Origin: Ruthenibacterium lactatiformans
GTDB lineage: Bacteria > Bacillota > Clostridia > Oscillospirales > Ruminococcaceae
DNA length: 64,000 nt
Direction of reading: 5' to 3'
NCBI RefSeq assembly: GCF_000949455.1
Contig: NZ_JXXK01000016.1
Location: forward strand, 21,569-85,568
Positions 1 to 8,558 of this stretch are shown here, one piece after another. Below the pieces are notes generated by a model. The model was not told the origin of the DNA. It searched no databases and was given only the letters and a program-made list of their open reading frames with translations. The position numbers and the translations under genes are program-made. The stretch's first letter is position 1. Every line of letters starts with the position of its first letter.

Positions 1-1137
1 GAGCCTCTGGCCGCGTGCCCGCACAGCCCGGACAATGTGAAGCCCGTGCGCAGCCTTTCCATGACGAAGGTAGACCAGGTGTGCATCGGCAGCTGCACCA
101 ACTCCAGCTATGCGGATCTGATGACCGTGGCCGAGATCCTGAAGGGCAAAACGGTATCTCCCGAAGTGAGCCTTGCCATTGCGCCGGGCAGCCGCCAGGT
201 GCTGGCAATGCTGAGCGCGAACGGTGCGCTCACCGCCCTGCTGGACGCGGGCGCGCGCATTCTGGAAAGCGCCTGCGGCCCCTGCATCGGCATGGGCCAA
301 AGCCCCAACTCCGCGGGCGTTTCCCTGCGCACGTTCAACCGCAACTTCGAGGGCCGCAGCGGAACGCGGGACGCCGGCGTATACCTTGTAAGCCCTGAAA
401 CGGCGGCTGTGAGCTGCCTGACGGGGTATATCACCGACCCCACCTCCGTGCCTGCGGCCGCGCCCGTCGCCATGCCGGAGGCCTTTCCCATCAACGACAA
501 CATGGTGGATCTGCCCGCCTCTGAGGACGAATATGAAAGCGTCGAGGTGCTGCGCGGGCCGAATATCAAGCCCCTGCCCGTGGCGCAGCCTCTGACAGAC
601 ACAATGGAGCTGCCCTGCCTGCTGAAGGTGGGCGACAATATCACCACGGACCATATCATGCCCGCCGGCAGCAAGATCCTGCCTTACCGCAGCAATATCC
701 CGCATCTGGCAAACTACTGCTTTGAAGTGTGCGACCCCGAATTCCCCGCGCGCGCCATGGCGGCAGAGGGCGGCTTTATCGTGGGAGGCGCCAACTATGG
801 CCAGGGCTCCAGCCGTGAGCACGCGGCGCTGGTGCCGCTGTATCTGGGCATCCGCGCGGTCGTCACCGTCAGCTTTGCGCGCATCCATAAGGCGAACCTG
901 GTGAACGCGGGCATCCTGCCGCTGGAATTCGAGAATGCCGCAGATTATGAAAAGATCTCCCTGGGAGACACGCTGGAGCTTTCCGGCGTGATCGCGGGCA
1001 TCGAAAACGGCGCGGTAACGCTGACGAACAAGACCACGGGCTGCGTCATCCCCCTGCGCTGCGACATCAGCGCGCGCCAGGCGCAAATCATCCGCGCGGG
1101 AGGCCTTTTGAACTACACCCGCGAAAAAAACCGGTAA
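1..1137 (+). CDS. Aconitate hydratase, C-terminal part (5' end outside window)
   Basis: The reading frame is open from base 1, so the start lies upstream of the window. The product interconverts citrate and isocitrate in the cytoplasm using a [4Fe-4S] cluster. Visible are the GSCTNS segment and the CGPCIGMGQSP segment that supply cluster cysteines. They are followed by a linker and the C-terminal swivel domain with GSSREHAA. The 378 residues fit the second half of the roughly 640-residue clostridial aconitases. The neighbour is isocitrate dehydrogenase, giving an oxidative citrate branch that makes 2-oxoglutarate for glutamate synthesis. A Rex repressor gene follows. Homoaconitase or isopropylmalate isomerase is the alternative, but the icd neighbour argues for aconitase. 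Confidence 0.9.
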   Translation, partial: EPLAACPHSPDNVKPVRSLSMTKVDQVCIGSCTNSSYADLMTVAEILKGKTVSPEVSLAIAPGSRQVLAMLSANGALTALLDAGARILESACGPCIGMGQSPNSAGVSLRTFNRNFEGRSGTRDAGVYLVSPETAAVSCLTGYITDPTSVPAAAPVAMPEAFPINDNMVDLPASEDEYESVEVLRGPNIKPLPVAQPLTDTMELPCLLKVGDNITTDHIMPAGSKILPYRSNIPHLANYCFEVCDPEFPARAMAAEGGFIVGGANYGQGSSREHAALVPLYLGIRAVVTVSFARIHKANLVNAGILPLEFENAADYEKISLGDTLELSGVIAGIENGAVTLTNKTTGCVIPLRCDISARQAQIIRAGGLLNYTREKNR

Positions 1138-1215
1138 ACACCGGCATTTCCGCGCCGCACCGCCTTTCGCGGCATGCGCGGCGGCAAAAAATAAACGACA
1201 ACGGAGGCACGCAAA

Positions 1216-2373
1216 TTGGAAAACATCACTGCTGCAAAAGAAAAATTCGGCGCGCTGATCGAGGCGCAGAAAAAACGGGTGGCCGCCATGCGGGCACAGG
1301 GAGATTTTGTGGATTACGCGGCACTGCCGCAGATCGTCATCGGCGTATGCGGCGGCGACGGCATCGGCCCGACCATTACGCATGAGGCCGAGCGCGTGCT
1401 GCGCTTCCTTTTAAAGGACGAGGTAGAAAAGGGCAAGGTGACGTTCAAAGAGATCGACGGCCTGACCATCGAGAACCGCGCCGCCCACATGAAAGCCATC
1501 CCCGACGACGTGCTGGCCGAACTGAAGGCCTGCCACGTCATCCTGAAAGGGCCTACCACCACCCCCCGCGCAGGCGACGAATGGCCCAACATCGAAAGCG
1601 CCAACGTTGCCATGCGCAAGGAGCTGGATCTGTTCGCCAACGTACGGCCCGTGAAGGTGCCCGAGGAAGGCATCGACTGGACGTTCTTCCGTGAGAACAC
1701 TGAGGGCGCGTACACCCTGGGCAGCTGCGGCTTCGAGACCGAGGACGGCATCTCTGTGGATTTCACCATCACTACCACTGACGGCACGCAGCGCATTGCA
1801 GAGCTTGCGTATGATTTTGCCAGGAAAAACCACAAAACCCGCGTGTCCATCGTTACCAAAGCCAACATCATCAAGGCCACGGACGGCAAGTTTTTGAAGC
1901 TCTGCCAGGCCGTGGGGGAAAAATACCCTGAAATCACCACGGACGACTGGTATATCGACATCATGACGGCCAAGCTGGTGGACAAAAAGCGCCGCACCGA
2001 TTTTCAGGTGTTCGTGCTGCCCAACCTGTACGGCGACATCATCACTGACGAAGCGGCCGAATTCCAGGGCGGCGTAGGCACGGCGGGCAGCGGCAACATC
2101 GGCAAGCGCTACGCCATGTTTGAGGCCATTCACGGCTCGGCGCCGCGCATGGTGAAGGAGGGACGCGCCCAGTATGCGGACCCGTGCAGCATGCTGCGCG
2201 CCAGCGTGATGCTGCTGTCCCACATCGGCTACCAGGCCCAGGCGGACAAACTCACCGCCGCGCTGGACAAATGCATGTTCACGGAAAAGGCGCTCACCGT
2301 CACGGGCCGCGACACCGGCTGCACCTGCACCGAGTTCGGCGATTACGTGATGCGCACCATCGAGACCCTTTAA
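1216..2373 (+). CDS. icd: Isocitrate dehydrogenase
   Basis: Oxidative decarboxylation of isocitrate to 2-oxoglutarate. The 385-residue protein has the beta-decarboxylating dehydrogenase fold. GDGIGP sits near the N-terminus, FRENTEGAY is in the substrate region, and NLYGDIITDEAAEFQGG followed by GSGNIG is in the metal and cofactor region. The start is TTG at 1216, chosen because ACGGAGGC lies just upstream and no ATG fits. The gene follows aconitase by 78 bp in the same direction, so the two are probably co-transcribed. I cannot decide NAD versus NADP preference by eye. Isopropylmalate dehydrogenase is less likely given the aconitase neighbour. Confidence 0.9.
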   Translation: MENITAAKEKFGALIEAQKKRVAAMRAQGDFVDYAALPQIVIGVCGGDGIGPTITHEAERVLRFLLKDEVEKGKVTFKEIDGLTIENRAAHMKAIPDDVLAELKACHVILKGPTTTPRAGDEWPNIESANVAMRKELDLFANVRPVKVPEEGIDWTFFRENTEGAYTLGSCGFETEDGISVDFTITTTDGTQRIAELAYDFARKNHKTRVSIVTKANIIKATDGKFLKLCQAVGEKYPEITTDDWYIDIMTAKLVDKKRRTDFQVFVLPNLYGDIITDEAAEFQGGVGTAGSGNIGKRYAMFEAIHGSAPRMVKEGRAQYADPCSMLRASVMLLSHIGYQAQADKLTAALDKCMFTEKALTVTGRDTGCTCTEFGDYVMRTIETL

Positions 2374-2389
2374 TTTAGACGAAAAGAAG

Positions 2390-3043
2390 TTGGTGAAGAC
2401 AATGGCGGCGCAAAACCAGAATAAAGTCTCCCTTCCCGTCATCAAGCGGCTGCCGAAATACTACCGCTATATTTCGGACATGCACAACAACGGCATCGTG
2501 AAGGTGTCTTCCAGTGAGCTTGCCCGAATGATGGGCACCACAGCCTCACAGGTCCGGCAGGATTTCAACTGCTTCGGCGGTTTCGGCCAACAGGGCATCG
2601 GCTACCATGTGGATGTGCTGCTCAGCGAGATATCCAAGCTGCTGTTCAGTGAAAAGAATCTCAACGCAGTGCTCATCGGTACAGGCCGTCTGGGCCGCGC
2701 CATATCCGGCTATCTTTCCGCCGAGGCCCGGGGCTATCACCTGATGGCCGCATTCGACAAAAGCCCGGACGAGATCGGCCGGGAGCTGCAGTGCGGCGTG
2801 ATGGTGCAGGACGTGGCCGAACTGGCCGCTTTCTGCGCCGCACACCACCCGGACGTAGCGGTGCTTTGCATCCCGCGCGCGGGCGCGAAGGCCGTAGCCC
2901 CCACGCTGGTGGAGGCCGGTGTAAAGGGCTACTGGAACTTCAGCCACTACGACCTCTCGGTGGACTACGAGGGTATCACGGTGGAGAACGTCCACCTGGG
3001 TGACAGCCTGATGAGCCTGGGCTACCGTGTGCGCAACGATTAA
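2390..3043 (+). CDS. rex: Redox-sensing transcriptional repressor Rex
   Basis: Rex is a homodimeric repressor that senses the NADH/NAD+ ratio and releases fermentation operators when NADH rises. The N-terminal 80 residues form a winged helix (LARMMGTTASQVRQDF, FGGFGQQGIGY). The Rossmann domain follows with IGTGRLGRAI. A near-complete family length of 217 residues is reached from TTG at 2390. GTG at 2393 or ATG at 2402 (MAAQNQ) are possible alternative starts, and the upstream AAAAGAAG is a weak ribosome site for any of them. It begins 17 bp after icd, so it is probably in the same transcript, tying redox control to the citrate branch. Confidence 0.93.
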   Translation: MVKTMAAQNQNKVSLPVIKRLPKYYRYISDMHNNGIVKVSSSELARMMGTTASQVRQDFNCFGGFGQQGIGYHVDVLLSEISKLLFSEKNLNAVLIGTGRLGRAISGYLSAEARGYHLMAAFDKSPDEIGRELQCGVMVQDVAELAAFCAAHHPDVAVLCIPRAGAKAVAPTLVEAGVKGYWNFSHYDLSVDYEGITVENVHLGDSLMSLGYRVRND

Positions 3044-3071
3044 AACGACAGGATAGGGACGGTCTTACCAA

Positions 3072-3710
3072 ATGGCAAAGCTATATTTCCGATACGGCGC
3101 CATGAACAGCGGCAAGAGCACCGCGCTGATGCAGGTAGCCTACAACTACGAAGAGCGCGGCATGCGCGTGCTTATCATGAAGCCCTCCATAGATACCAAA
3201 GGCGGCGAAAAGCTGATGTCCCGCCTGGGTGTGGAGCGGCGTGTTGACATCGCGGTGCGGCCGGATATGGACCCGTTGGCGCTGGTGCGCGCGGATATTG
3301 CAAAAAACGGGCCTCTTGCCTGCGTTCTGACGGACGAAAGCCAGTTTTTCACGTCATGGCAGGCCGAACAGCTTTTCATGGTGACTGTAGCGCTGAACGT
3401 GCCGGTCATCTGCTACGGCCTGCGGGCGGATTTTTCCCTGCAGGGTTTTCCCGGTTCCACCCGTCTGCTGGAGCTTGCCCACAACATCGAAGAGATGAAA
3501 ACCATCTGCCAGTGCGGGCGCAAGGCAATGTTCAACGGCCGCAAGGTAAATGGAAAATTTGTGTTTGAAGGCGCACAGGTGGCCATTGACATGGAAAACA
3601 ATGTGCAGTACGAATCGCTGTGTCCCCAGTGCTATTTCCGCGAACGGGACAAGTTTTTTGCAGAAAAGGCGGCGGAGGCGGCACAGGAACCCGGCGCAGA
3701 CGCGCCGTGA
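3072..3710 (+). CDS. tdk: Thymidine kinase (type II)
   Basis: Phosphorylates thymidine to dTMP in the salvage pathway. The 212-residue protein starts with the P-loop GAMNSGKST. It carries the DESQFF motif and has the zinc ligands of the type II lasso domain (CQCG and CPQC). The length matches the family. It lies 28 bp after rex in the same direction and is closed by the strong hairpin terminator at 3745. Confidence 0.94.
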   Translation: MAKLYFRYGAMNSGKSTALMQVAYNYEERGMRVLIMKPSIDTKGGEKLMSRLGVERRVDIAVRPDMDPLALVRADIAKNGPLACVLTDESQFFTSWQAEQLFMVTVALNVPVICYGLRADFSLQGFPGSTRLLELAHNIEEMKTICQCGRKAMFNGRKVNGKFVFEGAQVAIDMENNVQYESLCPQCYFRERDKFFAEKAAEAAQEPGADAP

Positions 3711-3744
3711 TGCAGCATATTTCACGCGTATATAAGTCATGATA

Positions 3745-3799
3745 AAGGCCTCGCTCTGATAAACGGCATGTGACCGTTCATCAGGGCGAGGCCTTTTCT
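3745..3799 (+). terminator. Intrinsic terminator after tdk, probably bidirectional
   Basis: Arms AAGGCCTCGCTCTGAT (3745-3760) and ATCAGGGCGAGGCCTT (3780-3795) pair with one G-U. An inner AACGG/CCGTT stem extends the hairpin. An A-run on the left and a T-run on the right allow it to serve both tdk (+) and the convergent gene at 3821 (-). Confidence 0.88.
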
Positions 3800-3820
3800 A
3801 TGCCGAACACTCGATTTGTT

Positions 3821-4564
3821 TCATTCACCCGCGAATCGGTCACCGTGCAGCTTTCCCATAAGCGTATAATAATCATGCATAAAATATTCGTGGATCCAAA
3901 AAAATTCTTCGCGCACAGAATTGTCCTCTAGCAGACAGTTTCTTTCCAGCAAGGATATATATCTTTTTTGCAGCTCAAACTCGGCGTCTGTCGAAGCGCT
4001 TTTTTTCTGAAGCTGTTCCCGCAAGCTTTTTAGTTCCGCCAAAAGTTCCTGTGTATATGTCGGCTCCCTCTTCGGCGGATGTGCGTCATAATATCTTTTG
4101 TAATCTCTTATAATCACATCCGCCAAAGCCAGCCCATTTGAAAAAACACCAGATAACTCGTGGCCCGGAGTAAGCCCCCTACTGGTTATCCAGCCTGTCC
4201 CAGTTTCGATCCGCCAACCGTCATCGGCTCGCTTTATAAAATACTTTGCGCTGAACAGTATCCATGCGCCTTGATTCGGATATCCGCATTTTTCTAATTC
4301 ATACTGCGAAACGACATGTGGCAAGCGTTTATGAAGTAAAAACTCCAGAGTACTGGACAATTTAATGTATGAGAGCGTTCCTTTAGAAAGCCACATAAGA
4401 AAATTATTATCTATATGCCCGAGTATCGTTATTTCTTTTGCCTCATTGATAAAAAGTTTCAGTGTATAGTCTTCATCGCTCAGCTTATATCTCGGAAAAG
4501 CACGCGGTAGGTTTGCAGCTATATTGGGGTACATAAAATTTTCCAGCAGCAATTCATATATCAT
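3821..4564 (-). CDS. Hypothetical protein, AT-rich orphan
   Basis: I do not recognise this 247-residue soluble protein. It has no obvious signal peptide or membrane segment. A Lys/Glu/Leu-rich stretch around residues 170-215 is probably helical or coiled-coil. The C-terminus is rich in aromatic residues (EEFFWIHEYFMHDYY). The gene is visibly more AT-rich than both neighbours, which suggests recent acquisition. It has its own near-consensus promoter at 4624-4652 and ends against the shared terminator at 3745. No function is proposed. Confidence 0.7.
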   Translation of the reverse strand: MIYELLLENFMYPNIAANLPRAFPRYKLSDEDYTLKLFINEAKEITILGHIDNNFLMWLSKGTLSYIKLSSTLEFLLHKRLPHVVSQYELEKCGYPNQGAWILFSAKYFIKRADDGWRIETGTGWITSRGLTPGHELSGVFSNGLALADVIIRDYKRYYDAHPPKREPTYTQELLAELKSLREQLQKKSASTDAEFELQKRYISLLERNCLLEDNSVREEFFWIHEYFMHDYYTLMGKLHGDRFAGE

Positions 4565-4623
4565 GTCTCTTTCACTCTCTTTCCCAACAAACGCTCCGCT
4601 CTTATATGAAAGTCTTTATAGGC

Positions 4624-4652
4624 ATTATAGCACAGTGTCGGCGGCCTGTCAC
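4624..4652 (-). promoter_or_regulatory. Sigma-A promoter for the 3821-4564 gene
   Basis: On the minus strand, GTGACA (4647-4652), a 17-bp spacer and TATAAT (4624-4629) lie about 60 bp upstream of the start codon. The spacing is ideal and the -10 is perfect. Confidence 0.65.
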
Positions 4653-4670
4653 CCAGGCCCGCAGTATACG

Positions 4671-5894
4671 TCAGCGCAGGCTGCGGAACGCAGCACGAGA
4701 CGCCAGGGCAACGAGCGCCGACACGCCGGAGGCACCGCATACGACGAGCCATGCCGGGCATTGTTCGAACAGCACGCCGTACATGGCTTGGCCTATGGGC
4801 TGCGCGCACATGGACAGCGCCAGCAGGCAGGAGATCACCTTGCCCACCAGTTCGCCGGGCGTTTGGCTCTGCACAAAGGCCATCATCTGCACGCTGAACA
4901 ATGTGGAGAGAACCATCAGCATGAAGCTGCATACCGCAACAACAACATAGCCGGCAGACGCGGGCGCCAATGCCAGCGAAAGGCCCATGGGCAGGATGCC
5001 CAGTGCGCAGCCAAGCAGCAGGAAATGAGCACGCCGGATGTCCAGCCGCTCCCCCAGCACCCCTGCCAGAATCCCGCCCGCAAGCCCTCCCGCCGCAAGG
5101 GCGCCCTGTGAAAGACCATAGCGCAGCGTATCCACAGCCAGCGTCTGGCGCAAAATCACAGGCAGGCCTATGATGAGCATGGAACTCATGAACAGATTGA
5201 ATGCGCACACCAGCAAAATGATGCGTCCCACAACAGGCTTTTCCCGGAAAATATACCGCAGGCTCCGTGCCATATCCTTCTGCGCGACGCGCCAGATGCT
5301 GCCGCCATCCCCACGGGAAGCGTGCGGGATGCGGATGAATGTTTCCATCACAGCGGAAAACACAAAGCATGCACAGCTTACATATAAAATCGGCCGCAAG
5401 CCGTTCCAGCTGTAGAGCACACCTCCCAGTACCGGGCCAACCAGGCTTGCCAGCGAGCTCACCATATTCACAGCCGCATTCGCAGGCATCAGCTGCTCCG
5501 GCGCAGCCAAAAGCGGAATGCTGGCCTGTACCGCAGGCTGGTATGCGCCCTGAATGCCGTACAGCAGAAGCAGAACAGCCATCAGCAGCGGCACCAGAGG
5601 CATCCTGCCCAACGCCAGCGCAAACAACGCGATGAGCGCGGCAGCGGAAAAATCCAGCACGACCATGATGTTGCGTTTGTTCACTCTGTCTGCAACGATA
5701 CCGCCCACGGGCGAAAGCACCACCATGGGCAGAAAGCTGCCGGCGGAAACAAGCCCCAGCAGCGTGGGCGAACCGGTCTGATCAAACAAATACAGCGGCA
5801 GTGCAAAACGCAGCACCGCGTTGCCGAACAGAGAGATGATCTGGCCGATGATGACGAGAATGAAGTCCTTACCGAAGCGTTTTGTTTTTTGCAT
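4671..5894 (-). CDS. MFS transporter (drug-efflux type)
   Basis: A 407-residue polytopic membrane protein of the major facilitator superfamily, with about 12 hydrophobic segments. The DRVNKRN loop after the second segment is the MFS motif A region (GGIVADRVNKR). Ribosome site AGAAAGGAAA precedes the ATG. The gene lies downstream of, and in the same orientation as, a TetR-family regulator (6169-6864), with a TetR-like half-site pattern between them. That fits an inducible exporter of a toxic compound. The substrate cannot be read from the sequence. Confidence 0.85.
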   Translation of the reverse strand: MQKTKRFGKDFILVIIGQIISLFGNAVLRFALPLYLFDQTGSPTLLGLVSAGSFLPMVVLSPVGGIVADRVNKRNIMVVLDFSAAALIALFALALGRMPLVPLLMAVLLLLYGIQGAYQPAVQASIPLLAAPEQLMPANAAVNMVSSLASLVGPVLGGVLYSWNGLRPILYVSCACFVFSAVMETFIRIPHASRGDGGSIWRVAQKDMARSLRYIFREKPVVGRIILLVCAFNLFMSSMLIIGLPVILRQTLAVDTLRYGLSQGALAAGGLAGGILAGVLGERLDIRRAHFLLLGCALGILPMGLSLALAPASAGYVVVAVCSFMLMVLSTLFSVQMMAFVQSQTPGELVGKVISCLLALSMCAQPIGQAMYGVLFEQCPAWLVVCGASGVSALVALASRAAFRSLR

Positions 5895-5944
5895 GGGTAT
5901 TTCCTTTCTGTTATGTGGTGCGGCGGAGCGTCGCGCCGCTTATT

Positions 5945-5965
5945 AATACCGACGGTTGGTATGTA
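5945..5965. promoter_or_regulatory. Probable TetR-family operator upstream of the MFS gene
   Basis: AATACC-GACGGTT-GGTATGT carries the same ATACC/GGTAT half-sites as the perfect palindrome at 6883-6899, with a longer spacer. It sits about 50 bp upstream of the MFS start, where a repressor would block transcription. Confidence 0.5.
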
Positions 5966-6168
5966 TATCTCTAAAAATAAACTGCCCTTTCGGACAGGTT
6001 ATTTTTGAAGGCCGAATTCTTCTGGCATAAACACTCATGCGCGCCGTATTCGCGTGCAGATGATTCCAAGAGCAGCTTCGGACAACTGTGCCTGCACGGC
6101 GCGGCCCTTCCTGTGCGGCGAGACCTAACAAACGTCCGCCCGCCTTTTCGCATTTGCACCGCCGTCGT

Positions 6169-6864
6169 CTACATCCCCCGGCGCTTTTGCCCAGGAGCTT
6201 CGCTTTCCCGCTGCTTTTTGGCCGCGTGTGCGCTGAAGACAAAAAAGTTCTCCAGCATTTCGCCGTCAAAGACATCCAGCCCTACGCCTGCAAGAAGCTG
6301 CCTTACAAAACTACAGCGCTCCCGCGCTTCCTCGGGCGTCATGGGATACAGCAACGGATTCAAGTACTGGTTTGTGATGAGCAGCAGCAGATCGGACGCT
6401 TCCCTCACATGCTCCACATGCAGGCTTCCGTCCGCGTTTCCCTCCCGCAGAACCGGTTCCAAGTAATTCGGGCCCACCTCACGGATCTGGCTGTCTAGCT
6501 GCAGCATCATCAGACGGGGCGTGTGAGTCATGTCCGGCGCTGCGGAAAAAAACTTACCCTGCTCCGTGTTCTGGAGCGACGCCGTAAACATACGGGTAAG
6601 TTTTTCCCGCCCATTCAGGCGCTTATCCGTGACCACCTCGTTCATCAAAGCCTCTACCCCGGCAAACAGCCTCTGGTCGCACACTGCCTCCAGAATGTCC
6701 TCCTTAGACTTGAAATGGTGATAAATGGCTCCTTTGGACAGATTTCCAAGCGCATCGATGATGTCCTGGATGGTGGTGTTTTCATATCCCTTTTCCAAAA
6801 ACAGCTTCAGCGACACATCTAAAATACGCGCCACGGTCTCCTCCGGGTATTTGTTGCGCGCCAT
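6169..6864 (-). CDS. TetR/AcrR family transcriptional regulator
   Basis: A 231-residue DNA-binding repressor. The N-terminal helix-turn-helix is visible at about residues 20-50 (TTIQDIIDALGNLSKGAIYHHFKSKEDIL). The remaining variable domain is the usual ligand pocket and dimer interface. The frame is open further upstream, but ATG at 6864 is preferred because GAAAGGGGCGGG lies just upstream and the TetR homology starts there. It flanks a perfect palindromic operator and probably controls itself and the downstream MFS gene. Confidence 0.88.
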   Translation of the reverse strand: MARNKYPEETVARILDVSLKLFLEKGYENTTIQDIIDALGNLSKGAIYHHFKSKEDILEAVCDQRLFAGVEALMNEVVTDKRLNGREKLTRMFTASLQNTEQGKFFSAAPDMTHTPRLMMLQLDSQIREVGPNYLEPVLREGNADGSLHVEHVREASDLLLLITNQYLNPLLYPMTPEEARERCSFVRQLLAGVGLDVFDGEMLENFFVFSAHAAKKQRESEAPGQKRRGM

Positions 6865-6882
6865 GGCGCCCGCCCCTTTCAT

Positions 6883-6899
6883 ACATACCATCGGTATGT
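6883..6899. promoter_or_regulatory. Palindromic TetR operator at the regulator's own start
   Basis: ACATACC-ATC-GGTATGT is a perfect 7-bp inverted repeat 19 bp upstream of the regulator's ATG. The position fits autoregulation. Confidence 0.7.
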
Positions 6900-6950
6900 T
6901 TACTATCATAACAGCCGCCGCAGAAGCTGTCAACCGCCGGCGGCAAACTT

Positions 6951-8069
6951 TTACATACCGCCGTAATAGGCCACCAACAGGTCCACCACCGCGCCGTAGC
7001 TTTTGGAGCCGAGCTCCTGGTCGTAGCTTTGCAGAAATCCCGAATAAGCGCTGTCTGCCGCCTTGGACACCGGAGACTCGAACTGCTGCCAATAGGCGTT
7101 GTTTGCGAGAATATCCTCGTTCGCCGTCTGGCATACCTGCTGCGCGATCTCCAGCCATTTTTCATAAGACGCACCGTACAGCGCGTTGGAGAGGTGGATA
7201 TACCCCAACAGATAACCCGAATACGCATACAGCGGGTCGCCGCTGGTGTCGCACGCGAGGATGGCCACAAAATTGGCCGTCTGTTCGGGTGCGACGCCGC
7301 GCACATGCGCCAATTCATGCGCAATGGTCGCAGGCAGCAGGCATTCGGGCGAATCTACATTCAAATTCGCCTCCCCGGTGAACGGGAAGAAAAAACCTGT
7401 AAAATTCAGCGCGCTCAGCACCCGGGAAAACAGCATGGGCTTGGGGCTGACGGCGGAAACAGACAAAAACGGGTACTGCTGCTCCAATGCGTCGTACAAT
7501 GTGCCGGATGCGTCAAAAATAGCCTGTGTATCGCCGGAGAGCACGCCCGGCGCGGCGTGAGGTGCCAACGGCGCCGCCGCATTCAGCTTTTCCATAAACA
7601 GGCGCGTTGTGGCCTCAAGCTCGTCCACTGTTACGGGCCGGGCCGTTACGCCTGCCTGTTCTTCAAACGTTTCCGCGTAATAAGTAAGGCCCCACAGCAG
7701 CGTAAAGCCCGTGTAAACGCTCAGTGCCACCAGCACGCCGCCCAGCGCACGCCTCCACAGCACTGCCAGCCGCCGTCCGCGCCCACGTGCCAGCAGCCAC
7801 ACTGTGCGGCCCACATACCAGATGCAGAACAAAACCAGCACGGCCCAGCACAGCTCGGCCACAGAAAAGGGCACAAAACCGCACAGCCATCCCACTGCCC
7901 GGTGGTATGGCTGTACGATCTTGTGTACGATGAAGTCCGATGCGGCGCGGCTGCGCATTACAAGGCGCAGCGCCAGCAGAAACGCGCCCACCGCTCCCAG
8001 TGCGAGATACAGCTTTTTGTCGCTCCGCCACGCCCGCGCCGCGGCGGCTTTTGCTTCTTCTCCCCGCAT
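6951..8069 (-). CDS. DUF3810 family membrane zinc-metalloprotease-like protein
   Basis: A 372-residue protein with three hydrophobic segments in the first 130 residues (about 20-40, 68-92 and 107-128), followed by a large domain. An HELAHVRG motif near residue 250 is a zincin-type HExxH metal site. This organisation matches the DUF3810 family as I know it; the substrate is unknown. It starts 3 bp after the csoR stop and is probably part of the copA-csoR operon, although a role in copper handling is only inferred from position. Confidence 0.75.
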   Translation of the reverse strand: MRGEEAKAAAARAWRSDKKLYLALGAVGAFLLALRLVMRSRAASDFIVHKIVQPYHRAVGWLCGFVPFSVAELCWAVLVLFCIWYVGRTVWLLARGRGRRLAVLWRRALGGVLVALSVYTGFTLLWGLTYYAETFEEQAGVTARPVTVDELEATTRLFMEKLNAAAPLAPHAAPGVLSGDTQAIFDASGTLYDALEQQYPFLSVSAVSPKPMLFSRVLSALNFTGFFFPFTGEANLNVDSPECLLPATIAHELAHVRGVAPEQTANFVAILACDTSGDPLYAYSGYLLGYIHLSNALYGASYEKWLEIAQQVCQTANEDILANNAYWQQFESPVSKAADSAYSGFLQSYDQELGSKSYGAVVDLLVAYYGGM

Positions 8070-8072
8070 CCG

Positions 8073-8345
8073 TCAGCGCCCCAGCTTATCGACAAGCGCA
8101 AGCACTTCGTCCATCTTCTCCGCCTGCAGGGCCGGATCTCCGCTTTCAAACGCCTCCTGCACGCAGCCGCCGATATGCGCTTTTAAAATCTCTTTGTTCG
8201 CCTTGGTGAGGATGGACTGGGTGGCCATCACCTGATTGGAAATGTCCACGCAGTAACGGTCGTTCTCCACCATGGCAAGGATGCCGTCCAACTGGCCGCG
8301 CGCCGTTTTCAGCAGCCGCGTGACCGTCTGCTTATCCGCCCGCAC
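8073..8345 (-). CDS. csoR: CsoR/FrmR-family metal-sensing repressor
   Basis: A 90-residue all-helical repressor. Cys32, His57 and Cys61 form the Cu(I)-binding triad pattern of CsoR. In that family copper binding releases DNA. The start is GTG at 8345, three bases after the copA stop, so translation is probably coupled to copA. The expected target is the C/G-tract sequence in front of copA. FrmR-type (formaldehyde) sensors share the fold, but the copper-ATPase neighbour favours CsoR. Confidence 0.88.
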   Translation of the reverse strand: MRADKQTVTRLLKTARGQLDGILAMVENDRYCVDISNQVMATQSILTKANKEILKAHIGGCVQEAFESGDPALQAEKMDEVLALVDKLGR

Positions 8346-8348
8346 GGC

Positions 8349-8558
8349 TTATTCCACCGAAATGACGGTGTAGCCCGCATCTTCCACGGCGGCCTTCAGC
8401 GTATCGGCGCTCACGCCGTCCTCCACAGTACATACGGCCTTTTTCTCTTCCAGGCTTACATTCGCGGCAACGCCCGAAATCCCGTTCAGCGCCTTGTCCA
8501 CATGGCTGCGGCAGTTCTGGCACATCATCCCTTCGATAATCAGTGTAATGGTCTTCAT
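8349..8558 (-). CDS. Possible internally started CopZ-like copper chaperone inside copA
   Basis: The last 69 residues of CopA form a complete heavy-metal domain with MMCQNC. They begin at an ATG (8558) preceded on the minus strand by CAGGGAGGAAAAACAA, a near-perfect ribosome binding site. The linker before it reads like a former intergenic region. A separate CopZ could therefore be made from the same message, as well as the fused protein. In related operons copA and copZ are usually separate neighbours. This is an inference from sequence only. Confidence 0.45.
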   Translation of the reverse strand: MKTITLIIEGMMCQNCRSHVDKALNGISGVAANVSLEEKKAVCTVEDGVSADTLKAAVEDAGYTVISVE

